DNA of 64,000 nt from an uncultured Methylopila sp. (GCA_902168115.1 CABHPB010000082.1:124001-188000), one strand, 5' to 3'. Shown: positions 9,046 through 18,143, counted from the stretch's first letter. Program-made: numbers and translations. Notes: a model not told the origin generated them from the sequence alone.

Positions 9046-10445
9046 CGAAGCCCCCCGGCCCGCGCCCGGTCCGCGCCGGCCGAGCCCTCCTCGGCGAGCG
9101 AGCCGCCGAAGGCGTCGAACACGGCGCGCGCCTTGGTCAGCGTCTCGTCATACTCGGCCGCCGGGTCCGACAGCGCCGTGATGCCGCCGCCGGCCGCGAA
9201 CACAGCCTTGCCCTTCGAGAGCGTCGCAGTGCGGATCGCGATGTTGAAGTCGGCGTCGCCCGAAAAGCCGATCCAGCCGATCGAGCCGCAATAGACGCCG
9301 CGGGCGTAGCGCTCGAGCTCGGTGATGATCTCCATCGCCCGCAGCTTCGGCGCGCCGGTGATGGAGCCGCCCGGAAAGCTGGCGCGCAGAAGATCCGTGA
9401 CGCCGAGACCGTGCCTGAGGCGTCCGGTGACGACCGAGACGAGGTGGTGGACCGAGGCGTAGGTCTCCAGCCCGCAGAGTTTCGGGACTTCGACCGAGCC
9501 CGGCCGGCAGACCCGCGACAGGTCGTTGCGCAGGAGGTCGACGATCATGACGTTCTCGGCGCGGTCCTTCTCACTGTCGAGCAGAGCGCGGGAGGAGGCG
9601 CCGTCGGCGTGCGGGTTGGCCCAGCGCTTGGATGTGCCCTTGATCGGCCGCGCCTCGACATGGCCGGCGTCGACGCACACGAACCGCTCGGGCGAGGACG
9701 AGCACACGGTGACGTCGCCGAAGGCGAGATAGGCCGCGAAGGGCGCGGCGTTGCGCGACCTGAGGCGCCGGTAGAAGGTCCAGGCGTCGAATCCGGCCGG
9801 CAGGTCCGCGAGAAAGCGCTGGGCGATGTTGGCCTGAAAGATGTCGCCGGCGAGCACGTATTCGACGGTCCGCGCGATCGCCTCGATGTAGTCGCCGCGC
9901 GAGAAATTCGAGCGGAAGCTGAGCGCCGGCTGGACGGGCGAGGCCTGCCTCGGGGCCGGCCGCTCCAGCGCCTCCAGCACGGCGGCGGCGCGCGCCTTCG
10001 ACCGCGCCTCGCGGGCGTCAGCGTCGGCCTCGGGAGCGCCGGTTGAGATCAGCCAAGCCCGGCCCTCGACATGGTCGCAGGCGATCACCCAGTCATAGAG
10101 CGGCAGGATCGCGTCCGGAACGCCGAGGTCGTCGACCTCGGCTTGCGGCAACGTCTCCAACCGCCGGCCGAACTCGTAGGAGATGAAGCCGATCGCGCCG
10201 CCCTGGAACGGCGGCAGGTCGGGGCGGCGTTCGGCGCCGGGGACGGCGAGCGCGTCCTTCAGCTCTGCGAGAAGATCGCCCCCGCCGCTCGCCTCCAGCA
10301 CCGCGTAAGGGTCGGCGGCGACGTAGGAGTAGCGGCCGAGCGCCGAATGCGGCATCGCGCTGTCGAGAAAGGCGAGATGCGGCAGCCCTGCGAGCCTCTC
10401 GGCGATCGCGGGCATGTCGGTCGTGGAAAGCTCGTGAACCTGCAT
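9042..10445 (-). CDS. pabB: Aminodeoxychorismate synthase component I
   Basis: 467-residue chorismate-binding enzyme that makes 4-amino-4-deoxychorismate. The motif RPIKGTSKR contains the PIKGT lysine that distinguishes PabB from anthranilate synthase TrpE (PIAGT). Other signatures are ENVMIVDLLRNDL, FPGGSITGAPKLRAMEII and YCGSIGWIGF. The N-terminal lobe (about 1-150) carries FQGGAIGFISYEFGR. First gene of the pabBAC operon, divergent from the antiporter gene. Confidence 0.95.
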   Translation of the reverse strand: MQVHELSTTDMPAIAERLAGLPHLAFLDSAMPHSALGRYSYVAADPYAVLEASGGGDLLAELKDALAVPGAERRPDLPPFQGGAIGFISYEFGRRLETLPQAEVDDLGVPDAILPLYDWVIACDHVEGRAWLISTGAPEADADAREARSKARAAAVLEALERPAPRQASPVQPALSFRSNFSRGDYIEAIARTVEYVLAGDIFQANIAQRFLADLPAGFDAWTFYRRLRSRNAAPFAAYLAFGDVTVCSSSPERFVCVDAGHVEARPIKGTSKRWANPHADGASSRALLDSEKDRAENVMIVDLLRNDLSRVCRPGSVEVPKLCGLETYASVHHLVSVVTGRLRHGLGVTDLLRASFPGGSITGAPKLRAMEIITELERYARGVYCGSIGWIGFSGDADFNIAIRTATLSKGKAVFAAGGGITALSDPAAEYDETLTKARAVFDAFGGSLAEEGSAGADRARAGGLR

Positions 10446-10632
10446 TGCGCCGCTCGCGGTCGGCCGCGCGCGTGACGGCCGGATGACCGCTACATAATCG
10501 CGGACGACGCATCCGTCATGAGCGCCTTAAGACGCGGGCGCCCGCGCAAGCCCATGACGACGCTGAGCACTTGCTCCGGCTCACCCGGAGCGGCCAAAGT
10601 GCGGACTGCTTCCCGCGAAGGCTTTTTCCCGA

Positions 10633-12465
10633 ATGGACCACGGCTCCTCCTCCGGCATGCTGCTCGGCGCGCTGATCTTCCTGATCGCGGCGGTGATCGC
10701 GGGCCCGCTCGCACGCCGCTTCGGCCTCGGCGTCGCGGTCGGCTATCTCGCGGCGGGCGTGGTGATCGGGCCGAAGGTCGCCGGCTTCTTCCAGGACACG
10801 ACCTCGATCCTGCATGTCGCCGAGATCGGCGTCGTCATGCTGCTGTTCCTGATCGGTCTGGAGCTGAGGCTCGAACGCCTGATCGCGCTGCGTCGGCTGG
10901 TGATCGGGCTCGGCGGGCTGCAGATCGCCGTGACGGCGGTCACGCTGACCGGCGCGCTCTGGGCCTTCGGCTACGCCCCGCGCGCGGCTCTCGCCGTCGG
11001 CCTCGCCCTCGCCTTCTCCGGCACCGCGCTCGCGCTTCAGATTCTGGAGGAGCGCGGCCACCTCAATCGCAGCTACGGCGAGAAGACGTTCTCGACCCTG
11101 CTCGCGCAGGACATCGCCGTGGTGCCCGCGCTCGCGCTCGTGCCGATCCTCGGCGGCGGAAGCGGACATGAAGGCGGCTGGACCGAGGCGCTGGCCTCGG
11201 CTGCGATCGGCGCGGGCGCGCTCGCCGGAATAGTGGTCGCGGGCCGCTACCTGCTCGACCCGATGTTCAAGCTGCTCGCCGGCGTCGGCGCGCGCGAGGT
11301 GATGACGGCGGCGGCTCTGCTCGTCGTGCTCGGCGCGGCCGAGGTCGCGAGCCTTGCGGGGCTGTCCATGGCGATGGGCGCGTTCCTCGCCGGCGTGCTG
11401 CTCGCCGGCTCGTCCTACCGCCACGAGCTCGAGGCCGACGTCGAGCCGTTCCGCGGCCTGCTGATCGCGCTGTTCTTCATGGGCATCGGCATGACCATCG
11501 ACCTTGCGGTCGTGGCGGCGAACTGGGCGGTGCTGGCCGCCGGCGTCGTCGTCTATCTGGCGCTCAAAGTGGCGGTCGCCGCCGCGCTCGCCCGCGTCTT
11601 CGGCGCGACCTTCGGCGACGCGCTGCGGGTCGGCGCGCTGCTCGCGGCGGCCGGCGAGTTCGCCTTCGTGCTGATCCCGCTCGCCCAGACCCACGGGCTG
11701 ATCGAGCCGGGCTCCGCCAGCATGCTGTCGGCGCTCGCCGCGCTCAGCCTCGTGCTCGCCCCGGCGGTCGTGCGTCTCGCCGAGTGGGCCGCCGACCGCT
11801 CCGAGCCGAAGAAGGCCGTCCCGGAGGAGGACTTCTCCGACGCCAAGGGCCAGGTCCTCGTCGTCGGCTTCGGCCGCGTCGGCCAGATCGCCGCCCAGCT
11901 GCTGCTGGCCGAAGGCGTCGAGACCACCCTGATCGACGCCAACCCGCAGCGCGTCGAGCAGGCCTCGCGCTTCGGCTTCAAGGTCTATTACGGCGACGGC
12001 TCGCGGCTCGACGTGCTGCGCGCCGCCGGCGCCGGCGACGCGCGCGCGGTGCTGGTCTGCGTCGACGACCAGGAGGCGACCAAGCGGATCGTCGAGATGA
12101 TGCGGCAGAGTTTTCCTCTGACCGAACTGGTCGTGAAGGCCTACGACCGCGGCCACGCGCTCGACCTCTACGGCCTCGGCGTCGAGAACGTCGTCCGCGA
12201 GACCTTCGAGAGCGCGCTGGTGCTCGGCCGGCAGGCGCTGGAGGCGGTCGGCGTCGACCCTGAGCGCGCCGCCGAGATCGAGGCGGACGTGCGGCGACGC
12301 GACGCGCAGCGGCTCGAGATCCAGCGGGTCGACGGCATCACCGCCGGGCGGCACCTGTCCTACACCAACAAGCCGACGCCCGAGCCGCTCTCGATGCCGA
12401 AGCGCAAGGGCGGCAAGATCGACGAGGACGTCATGGCCCCGCAGGCGGCGGAGGCCTCGGCGTGA
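10633..12465 (+). CDS. KefB/KefC-type monovalent cation:proton antiporter (CPA2)
   Basis: 610-residue inner-membrane antiporter. Residues 1 to about 390 form 12-13 hydrophobic helices with the CPA2 features (LLFLIGLELRLERL, ALAFSGTALALQILEERG, FFMGIGMTIDL). Residues about 400-520 are a cytosolic TrkA-N/RCK domain with a Rossmann motif (VLVVGFGRVGQIAAQLL) and an acidic nucleotide ribose ligand (LIDANPQRV). The family exports K+ (or Na+) in exchange for H+, often gated by glutathione adducts. No ancillary KefF/G gene is adjacent. A charged tail of about 50 residues follows the RCK domain. Confidence 0.92.
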   Translation: MDHGSSSGMLLGALIFLIAAVIAGPLARRFGLGVAVGYLAAGVVIGPKVAGFFQDTTSILHVAEIGVVMLLFLIGLELRLERLIALRRLVIGLGGLQIAVTAVTLTGALWAFGYAPRAALAVGLALAFSGTALALQILEERGHLNRSYGEKTFSTLLAQDIAVVPALALVPILGGGSGHEGGWTEALASAAIGAGALAGIVVAGRYLLDPMFKLLAGVGAREVMTAAALLVVLGAAEVASLAGLSMAMGAFLAGVLLAGSSYRHELEADVEPFRGLLIALFFMGIGMTIDLAVVAANWAVLAAGVVVYLALKVAVAAALARVFGATFGDALRVGALLAAAGEFAFVLIPLAQTHGLIEPGSASMLSALAALSLVLAPAVVRLAEWAADRSEPKKAVPEEDFSDAKGQVLVVGFGRVGQIAAQLLLAEGVETTLIDANPQRVEQASRFGFKVYYGDGSRLDVLRAAGAGDARAVLVCVDDQEATKRIVEMMRQSFPLTELVVKAYDRGHALDLYGLGVENVVRETFESALVLGRQALEAVGVDPERAAEIEADVRRRDAQRLEIQRVDGITAGRHLSYTNKPTPEPLSMPKRKGGKIDEDVMAPQAAEASA

Positions 12466-12563
12466 GGCGCGGACTTTCGATAGCCATGCGTCGGGTGGCG
12501 ACGAAAGCCATGAAGCTCTAAGATCGAAGACGACGAACGCGTCCGCCGGGCAGGAGTTCTGTG

Positions 12564-13409
12564 ATGTACACGATGTTCGATCTGTTCCGGCAAGCGCAGG
12601 GCGGCGCGGCGTTCGACAACCTCGCCCGCGCCTACGGCATGTCGCCGGAGCAGATGCGGGCCGCCACGGCGGCCCTCACGCCGGCCTTCATGCAAGGGTT
12701 CCAGCGGCACGCCGCGAGCGACGCCGGGGCCCAGCGCTTCGCCGAGCTGTTCCAGACCGAGACCTACGCCCGCGCCTTCGAGGCGCAGGCGGCGGCGCTC
12801 GATCCTAGGGCCCGCGGCGCCGGCGAGGACGCGCTCGGCGCGCTGTTCGGCTCCAAGGAGGTTTCGCGCGCGGTGGCGGCGCAGGCGGCGGCGGCTTCGG
12901 GCGTGCAGGCGCAGATCATCCGGCAGGTGCTGCCGGTTCTCGCCAGCATCCTTATGGGCGGCTTCATGAAGGCGATGCAGGGCGGCCTCGCCCCGCAGGG
13001 CGGCGGGTTCCCGGGGCCGTTCGGCGACGTGTTCGGCCAGATGTTCGGGCAGGGTCAGGCGGATCGCCGCGACGCCGCGCCCGGCAACCCGTTCGAGCAA
13101 TGGATGGACATGTTCGGGCGCGGGACCAAGGAAGCGCCGCAGCAGCCCTCGAACCCGATGGGCGAGGCGATGGGCGACATCCTGAACTCGATGTTCGGCG
13201 GCGCGCCGAAAGCGCCGCAGCAGCCCGAAAGCGATCCGGCGCAGGACAGCGAACGGCCTGCCGGGGCTGGGGACGACGCCCGGCAGGCCGAGCCCGCCGA
13301 CCCGTTCGACGAGATGTTCAGAACGGGCCGCGAGATCTCCGCCCAGAACGCTGACGCGATGGAGCGGATCTTCGACGTTTTCTTCGGGGGACAGACGCCG
13401 AAACGGTAA
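12564..13409 (+). CDS. DUF937 domain protein
   Basis: 281 residues. The ATG at 12564 is 7 bases after AGGAG; a GTG one codon earlier is also possible. The N-terminal three fifths is helical and alternates Gln/Ala-rich segments with the DUF937 pattern (VSRAVAAQAAAASGVQAQIIRQVLPVLASILMGGFM). The rest is low-complexity Gly/Pro/Gln with repeated MFG motifs. DUF937 is related to E. coli YidB; no molecular role is established. It follows the antiporter by about 100 bases and may be independent. Confidence 0.8.
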   Translation: MYTMFDLFRQAQGGAAFDNLARAYGMSPEQMRAATAALTPAFMQGFQRHAASDAGAQRFAELFQTETYARAFEAQAAALDPRARGAGEDALGALFGSKEVSRAVAAQAAAASGVQAQIIRQVLPVLASILMGGFMKAMQGGLAPQGGGFPGPFGDVFGQMFGQGQADRRDAAPGNPFEQWMDMFGRGTKEAPQQPSNPMGEAMGDILNSMFGGAPKAPQQPESDPAQDSERPAGAGDDARQAEPADPFDEMFRTGREISAQNADAMERIFDVFFGGQTPKR

Positions 13410-13439
13410 GGCGCGACCGTCTAAGGCCGCGCGGGCGAC

Positions 13440-13556
13440 ACACCACCGTCGTCCCGGACTTGTTCCGGGACCCATTACCGCCGCCGTGCCCAAATACATC
13501 GATAGCGCTGCGGCAATGGACCCCGGCGCTTCGGCCGGGGTGACGGCGTCATTGTC
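13440..13556. repeat. REP-like palindromic intergenic repeat
   Basis: The stretch contains TCCCGGACTTGTTCCGGGA (a palindrome with a short loop) and, about 70 bases on, CAATGGACCCCGGCGCTTCGGCCGGGGTGACG (a second stem-loop). Paired sequences of the form 'CGTC.TCCCGGACTTG.TCCGGGACCCATT ... CGGCC(G)GGGTGACG' are dispersed in many alphaproteobacterial genomes between convergent genes. Here it lies between the convergent DUF937 and DUF1127 genes. It may also act as a bidirectional terminator. Confidence 0.65.
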
Positions 13557-13568
13557 GGATCGCGATCC

Positions 13569-13880
13569 TCAGTCGCGGCGCGGCTTCAGCTCCGCGAGGG
13601 CGCGCTCGCGCGCGCTCCGGCGGCCTTCCGCGAGCTCGGCGAGGCGCTCGCCCGGATCGCCCCAGAGCGACCAGCGCGCCGCCTCCTCGAGGTCGGAGCG
13701 GGTGACGCCGATGTCCGAGAGCATGCGGTCGTCGAGCTGGCTCAGCGCATGGATCTGCCTGCGGCGGGTGAGCGAAACGGCGAACGCCTTCAGGTGGGCG
13801 CCCACGCGGGACCAGCTGACCGGGCGCAAGGCGCGCGGGGCGGAAGAGTTGTGGAACAGGCCTTCGGTAAAGAACGACAT
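13569..13880 (-). CDS. DUF1127 domain protein
   Basis: 103-residue basic protein. Start at the ATG at 13880, with GGAGAG before it. The DUF1127 core is LTRRRQIHALSQLDDRMLSDIGVTRSDLEEAARW, in which an Arg-rich helix precedes the invariant L.DR.L.DIG.TR segment. Some DUF1127 proteins bind RNA or act in phosphate and stress metabolism in Rhizobiales; the role here is unknown. Unlike the roughly 47-residue minimal members, this one has N- and C-terminal extensions. Divergent from the LysR gene. Confidence 0.88.
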   Translation of the reverse strand: MSFFTEGLFHNSSAPRALRPVSWSRVGAHLKAFAVSLTRRRQIHALSQLDDRMLSDIGVTRSDLEEAARWSLWGDPGERLAELAEGRRSARERALAELKPRRD

Positions 13881-13971
13881 TTCGGCTCTCCTTTCTGTCC
13901 GGACGACCGGCGCCGGACTTCGCGCGGGCCACCCGGCCCGTCGCTTCGAAGGGAGATATGCCCCCACCGCA

Positions 13972-13998
13972 TTGATCAGAGAAGCGAATGTTTATAAT
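13972..13998 (+). promoter_or_regulatory. Candidate promoter of the LysR gene
   Basis: TATAAT at 13993-13998 is a perfect -10 hexamer in an AT-rich patch unlike the surrounding DNA; TTGATC at 13972 is a possible -35 with a short 15-base spacer. The position, about 60 bases before the LysR start and in the region shared with the divergent DUF1127 gene, is where an autoregulated LysR promoter is expected. Sequence evidence only. Confidence 0.4.
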
Positions 13999-14055
13999 GT
14001 ACCCCATCACACATGATGATGGCCCAAACGATGGGCGCAATCCGGAGGAGCCGCC

Positions 14056-14946
14056 ATGCCCGCGCTGCTCGACGTCGACCAGCTGAAGACCTTCGTCGCC
14101 ATCGTCGACACCGGCTCGTTCACCCGCGCCGCCGACGTCGTCTACAAGACCCAGTCCGCCGTCTCGATGCAGATGAAGCGGCTCGAGGAGCGGGTCGGCC
14201 GGCCGATCTTCGCGCGCGACGGCCGCGGCGCGCGCCTCACCGAGGACGGCGAGCGGCTGCTCGACTACGCCAGGCGCATCGTCCACATCTCGCGCGAGGC
14301 GATCTCGGCCTTCGCCGACGACGCGCTGACCGGCCGGGTGCGCCTCGGCCTGCCCGACGACTACGCCGAGCGCTACCTGCCCGAAATCCTCGCCCGCTTC
14401 TCCCGCTCTAACCCGCGCGTCGAGGTGACGGTGCTGTGCGAGCCGAGCGACCAGCTGATCAACCTCGTCTCGCGCGACGAGGTCGACCTCGCCATCATCA
14501 CCCATGCGACCCGAAAGCCGGTCGGCGAGGTCATCCGGCAGGAGCCGCTGCTGTGGGTCACCTCGCAGCGCTCGCTGGTGCATGAGGAGCAGGTGGTGCC
14601 GCTCGCGCTGAGCCATCCGGCGTGCGTGTGGCGCGAGAGCGCGGTGGCCAAGCTCGAGGAGGTCGCGCGACCGCACCGCATCCTCTATTCGAGCCGCAGC
14701 TTCGCCGCCGTAGGCGCCGCGGTGCTCGCCGGGCTCGCGGTCTCGGTCGTGCCGGAATCGGCTCTGCGGACCGGCATGCGGGTGCTCGGCTCCGCGGAAG
14801 GCTACCCGCCGCTGCCGAGCTGCAAGATCGCCCTGCTGCGCAATCCCGGCGCCGTCGACGAGACGGTGCAGGCGCTCGCCGACCACATTGTCGCGAGCCT
14901 CGACAACATGTCGACAGAGTTCGCGGCGGCCGAGGCGGCGGAGTAG
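14056..14946 (+). CDS. LysR-family transcriptional regulator
   Basis: 296 residues. The N-terminal winged helix-turn-helix (about 4-65) reads LKTFVAIVDTGSFTRAADVVYKTQSAVSMQMKRLEERVG. A linker helix and a periplasmic-binding-like effector domain (about 90-285) follow. GGAGGAGCC precedes the ATG. The regulated genes are not obvious: the divergent DUF1127 gene is the natural candidate, and the downstream amino acid ABC operon is separated by more than 300 bases with repeats. Effector unknown. Confidence 0.92.
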   Translation: MPALLDVDQLKTFVAIVDTGSFTRAADVVYKTQSAVSMQMKRLEERVGRPIFARDGRGARLTEDGERLLDYARRIVHISREAISAFADDALTGRVRLGLPDDYAERYLPEILARFSRSNPRVEVTVLCEPSDQLINLVSRDEVDLAIITHATRKPVGEVIRQEPLLWVTSQRSLVHEEQVVPLALSHPACVWRESAVAKLEEVARPHRILYSSRSFAAVGAAVLAGLAVSVVPESALRTGMRVLGSAEGYPPLPSCKIALLRNPGAVDETVQALADHIVASLDNMSTEFAAAEAAE

Positions 14947-15029
14947 CAGCCGCCTGTTTTTTGGGCACGAGACCACGTAGCGGCGAGGTCCCGTGCATCA
15001 GAACGGCAGACCGCACAGGGGAACAGCGC

Positions 15030-15192
15030 GACGGCTCCGCCCCCTCTCCCCTCGCGGGAGAGGGTATGGGTGAGGGGGCGGTTCAGGATGAAGCTCCAAG
15101 CAGCCGGCTAGCGGAAAAAGCCCCCTCATCCGACCTCCGCTTCGCTCCAGCCACCTTCTCCCGCGAGGGGAGAAGGGACTGCCCCTTCTGCC
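15030..15192. repeat. Dispersed imperfect inverted repeat (CCCTCTCCC...GAGAGGG type)
   Basis: The 332-base gap between the LysR gene and the ABC operon holds two facing arms. One, near 15041-15080, is CCCTCTCCCCTCGCGGGAGAGGG followed by TATGGGTGAGGGGGC. The other, near 15118-15180, runs from CCCCCTCATCCGACC to CACCTTCTCCCGCGAGGGGAG. Each arm is itself a hairpin and the two arms are partly complementary. Elements of this form are common multi-copy intergenic repeats in Rhizobiales. No coding function is seen in the gap. Confidence 0.7.
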
Positions 15193-15278
15193 CAAAACCG
15201 CTGGCATACGGCTTGCGTCCGTAGGGTTCGGCCGTCGCGTTCCGCGGCGGGGTCTCCAGACGCCAGGACGCCGCATCC

Positions 15279-16061
15279 ATGCTCCGCAGATCCTTCCTCA
15301 TCCTCGCCGCGACCTTCGCGCTCGGCGCGGCTTCCATGCCGGACGCCCGCGCGGAGCTCGCCGACGTCACCTCGCGCGGAACGATCCGGATCGCGGTGCC
15401 GCAGGACTTCCCGCCCTTCGGCAGCGTCAGCCTCGACATGGCCCCGCAGGGCTACGACATCGACGTCGCGAAGCTGATCGCCGAAAAGCTCGGCGTGAAG
15501 GTCGAGCTCACCCCGGTCACCAGCGCGAACCGCATCCCGTTCCTGCAGACCAATAAGGTCGACCTCGTCATCTCCAGCCTCGGCAAGAACCCGGACCGCG
15601 AGAAGGTCATCGACTTCTCGGTCCCCTACGCGCCGTTCTTCAACGGCGTGTTCGCGCCGGACACGGTGGCGGTGTCGAAGGTCGAGGACCTGGCGGGCAA
15701 GACCGTCGGCGTGACGCGCGGCTCGGTCGAGGACTTGGAGCTCACCAAGATCATCCCGTCCGACGCGACCGTAAAGCGCTACGACAACAACAACGGCACC
15801 ATCTCGGCCTTCCTGTCCGGCCAGGTGCAGGTGGTGGCGACCGGCAACGTCGTGGCCGCCGCGATCCTCGAGAAGAACCCGCCGAAGAAGCCGCAGCTGA
15901 AGTTCCTCATCAAGAACTCGCCCTGCTATGTCGGCATGAACAAGGAGCAGCCCGCGCTCAAGGCCAGGATCGACGAGATCCTGACCGCCGCCAAATCCGA
16001 CGGCGCGCTGAACGCCATCGCGCAGAAGTGGCTGAAGACCGACCTTCCGAAGGACCTCTGA
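15279..16061 (+). CDS. Polar amino acid ABC transporter substrate-binding protein
   Basis: 260 residues: a signal peptide (about 1-25, ending DARA) and a family 3 solute-binding domain. Recognisable segments are TIRIAVPQDFPPFG, GYDIDVAKLIAEKLGVKVELTPV, NRIPFLQTNKVDLVIS and REKVIDFSVPYAPFFNGVF. It should deliver a polar or acidic amino acid to the permeases encoded downstream. The ligand cannot be read from the sequence. First gene of a four-gene importer operon. Confidence 0.93.
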   Translation: MLRRSFLILAATFALGAASMPDARAELADVTSRGTIRIAVPQDFPPFGSVSLDMAPQGYDIDVAKLIAEKLGVKVELTPVTSANRIPFLQTNKVDLVISSLGKNPDREKVIDFSVPYAPFFNGVFAPDTVAVSKVEDLAGKTVGVTRGSVEDLELTKIIPSDATVKRYDNNNGTISAFLSGQVQVVATGNVVAAAILEKNPPKKPQLKFLIKNSPCYVGMNKEQPALKARIDEILTAAKSDGALNAIAQKWLKTDLPKDL

Positions 16062-16089
16062 GCCTCCAACCAGCGGCCGGGGGGCGCGA

Positions 16090-16764
16090 ATGGGTTACGT
16101 CTTCGACTATTCCTGGCTCGGACAGTATTCCGGCGTCCTCATCAAGGGGGTCTGGCTCACCGTCTGGCTGATCCTCGTCGGCGCGACCTTCGGGGTCGCG
16201 CTCGGGGTCGCCTGCGCCTGGGCGCGGGCGCTCGGCCCCATGTGGCTGAGGCCGATCGTCGGCGGCTATGTCGAGGTGATCCGGAACACGCCGTTCCTGA
16301 TCCAGCTGTTCTTCATCTTCTTCGGCCTCGCCTCGATCGGCTTCCAGTTCAGCGAGACCACGGCGGCGCTCACCGCCATGATCATCAATCTCGGAGCCTA
16401 TGGCTGCGAGATCATCCGCGCCGGCATCCAGGCGACGGCGAAGGGCCAGTTCGAGGCCGGCTGGAGCCTCGGCATGAGCCGGCTGCAGACCTTCTGGCAC
16501 GTCGTGCTGATCCCCTCGCTGCAGCGGATCTGGCCGGCGCTCTCCTCGCAGATCGTCATCCTCATGCTGGGCTCGGCGGTCGTCAGCCAAATCGCGGCCG
16601 AGGACCTCTCCTACGCCGCCGACTTCATCCAGTCGCGCAACTTTCGCGCCTTCGAGACCTACATCGTCGCGACGCTGATCTACCTCGCGCTGGCGATCCT
16701 GCTGCGGCAGCTGCTGAAGGGCGTCGGCTGGCTGCTGTTCCCGAAGAGGAGCGCGGCCCGATGA
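16090..16764 (+). CDS. Amino acid ABC transporter permease (first)
   Basis: 224-residue HisM/GlnP-type inner-membrane permease. The EAA coupling loop reads GIQATAKGQFEAGWSLGMSRLQTFWHVVLIPSLQRIWP and YVEVIRNTPFLIQLFFIFFGL is the family N-terminal signature. About five transmembrane helices. Its TGA overlaps the ATG of a six-codon mini-ORF that bridges to the next permease (see 16761-16781). Forms a heterodimer with the next permease. Confidence 0.94.
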   Translation: MGYVFDYSWLGQYSGVLIKGVWLTVWLILVGATFGVALGVACAWARALGPMWLRPIVGGYVEVIRNTPFLIQLFFIFFGLASIGFQFSETTAALTAMIINLGAYGCEIIRAGIQATAKGQFEAGWSLGMSRLQTFWHVVLIPSLQRIWPALSSQIVILMLGSAVVSQIAAEDLSYAADFIQSRNFRAFETYIVATLIYLALAILLRQLLKGVGWLLFPKRSAAR

Positions 16765-16781
16765 TCGAGTTCACCGCATGA
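16761..16781 (+). other. Six-codon mini-ORF from a short tandem duplication
   Basis: ATGATCGAGTTCACCGC at 16761 is repeated with changes as ATGATCGAATTCACGAC at 16778. The first copy reads Met-Ile-Glu-Phe-Thr-Ala-stop. It begins inside the stop of the upstream permease (ATGA), and its own TGA overlaps the ATG of the downstream permease, which itself begins Met-Ile-Glu-Phe-Thr. The duplicated start may help re-initiating ribosomes move between the two permease genes. Confidence 0.5.
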
Positions 16782-17437
16782 TCGAATTCACGACCTGGGA
16801 CATCCTGCGCAACCTGCTGCTGGCGGCGCGCTGGACCGTCGTCCTCTCGCTGGTCGCCTTCACCGGCGGCGCGATCGTCGGGCTTGCGATCCTGTTCCTG
16901 CGGATCTCGAAGGGAAAGGCCGCGCGCGTCTTCGCCTCCGGCTACATCGAGCTGTTCCAGGGCACCCCGCTGCTGATGCAGCTGTTCCTGTCCTTCTTCG
17001 GCCTGTCGCTGCTCGGCATCGAGGTGCCGGCCTGGCTTGCGGCCGGCATCGCGCTGATCCTCTGGACCGCCTCGTTCCTCGCCGAGATCTGGCGCGGCTG
17101 CGTGGAGGCGATCCCGAAAGGCCAGTGGGAGGCCTCGGCGAGCCTCGGCATGGGCCGCCTCCAGCAGATGCGCCACGTGATCCTTCCGCAGGCGCTCAAG
17201 ATCGCGGTGCCGCCGACCGTCGGCTTCTCGGTGCAGGTGGTGAAGGGCACCTCGCTGACCTCGATCATCGGCTTCACCGAGCTCGCCAAGGCCGGTCAGG
17301 TCATCGCCAACGCGACCTTCGCGCCCTTCACCGTCTACGGCTTCGTCGCCCTGATCTACTTCGTCCTGTGCTTCCCGCTCTCGAAATCCAGCCAGTTCCT
17401 CGAAAGGAAGCTCAATGTCGCTCATCGAAATCACTGA
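16778..17437 (+). CDS. Amino acid ABC transporter permease (second)
   Basis: 219-residue HisM/GlnP-type permease. The EAA loop is WRGCVEAIPKGQWEASASLGMGRLQQMRHVILPQALKIAVPP and the N-terminal signature is GYIELFQGTPLLMQLFLSFFGL. The start at 16778 is supported by family alignment (MIEFTTWDILRNLL); the near-identical ATG 17 bases upstream is out of frame. The last 23 bases overlap the ATPase gene, so expression of the two is coupled. Confidence 0.94.
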   Translation: MIEFTTWDILRNLLLAARWTVVLSLVAFTGGAIVGLAILFLRISKGKAARVFASGYIELFQGTPLLMQLFLSFFGLSLLGIEVPAWLAAGIALILWTASFLAEIWRGCVEAIPKGQWEASASLGMGRLQQMRHVILPQALKIAVPPTVGFSVQVVKGTSLTSIIGFTELAKAGQVIANATFAPFTVYGFVALIYFVLCFPLSKSSQFLERKLNVAHRNH

Positions 17438-18143
17438 GGTGAGGAAGAGCTTCGGCGACAACGAGGTGCTGAAGGGCATCGACCTCAACGTCGAGCCGGG
17501 CGAGGTCATCGCCATCATCGGCAAGTCCGGCTCGGGCAAGTCCACCCTGCTCCGCTGCATCAACGGGCTCGAGACCATCAACGCCGGCTCGATCCAGGTC
17601 GCCGGCGCGCAGCTCGCGACCGACGAGCTCCACCTCAAGGCGCTGCGCCTCAAGGTCGGCATGATCTTCCAGGGTTTTAACCTGTTCCCGCACAAGACCG
17701 CGGGGCAGAACGTCATGCTCTCCCAGATGGTGGTGAAGAAGACGCCCAAGCCCGAAGCCGAGGCGATGGCGAAGAAGATGCTCGACCGCGTCGGGCTCGG
17801 CCACAAGTTCGACGCCTATCCAGACGAGCTCTCCGGCGGCCAGCAGCAGCGCGTCGCGATCGCCCGCGCGCTCGCGATGCAGCCGGTCGCGCTGCTCTGC
17901 GACGAGGTCACCTCCGCGCTCGATCCCGAACTCGTGCAGGAGGTGCTGGCCGTGGTGAAGGAGCTCGCAGCGGAGGGCATGACGCTGCTGATGGTGACCC
18001 ACGAGATGCGCTTCGCCCGCGACGTCTGCTCCCGCGTCGTCTTCATGCATATGGGCCGCGTCCACGAGATCGGCCCGCCCGACGAGGTGTTCGGCGACCC
18101 GAAGACCCCCGAGCTCCGGCAGTTCCTCGGCGCGCAGCACTGA
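17415..18143 (+). CDS. Amino acid ABC transporter ATP-binding protein
   Basis: 242-residue GlnQ/HisP-type ATPase. Walker A GKSGSGKST, Q-loop region MIFQGFNLFPHKTAGQNV, signature LSGGQQQRVAIARAL, Walker B LLCDEVTSALDPELV and switch His in MLLMVTHEMRFARDV are all intact. It energises the permease pair encoded upstream. Last gene of the operon. Confidence 0.95.
   Translation: MSLIEITEVRKSFGDNEVLKGIDLNVEPGEVIAIIGKSGSGKSTLLRCINGLETINAGSIQVAGAQLATDELHLKALRLKVGMIFQGFNLFPHKTAGQNVMLSQMVVKKTPKPEAEAMAKKMLDRVGLGHKFDAYPDELSGGQQQRVAIARALAMQPVALLCDEVTSALDPELVQEVLAVVKELAAEGMTLLMVTHEMRFARDVCSRVVFMHMGRVHEIGPPDEVFGDPKTPELRQFLGAQH

Noticed and set aside
15030-15192. CRISPR-like or transposon ends from the repeated CCCTCTCCC arms
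   Set aside because: There are only two arms facing each other, no regular spacers and no transposase; this is the usual dispersed intergenic repeat.
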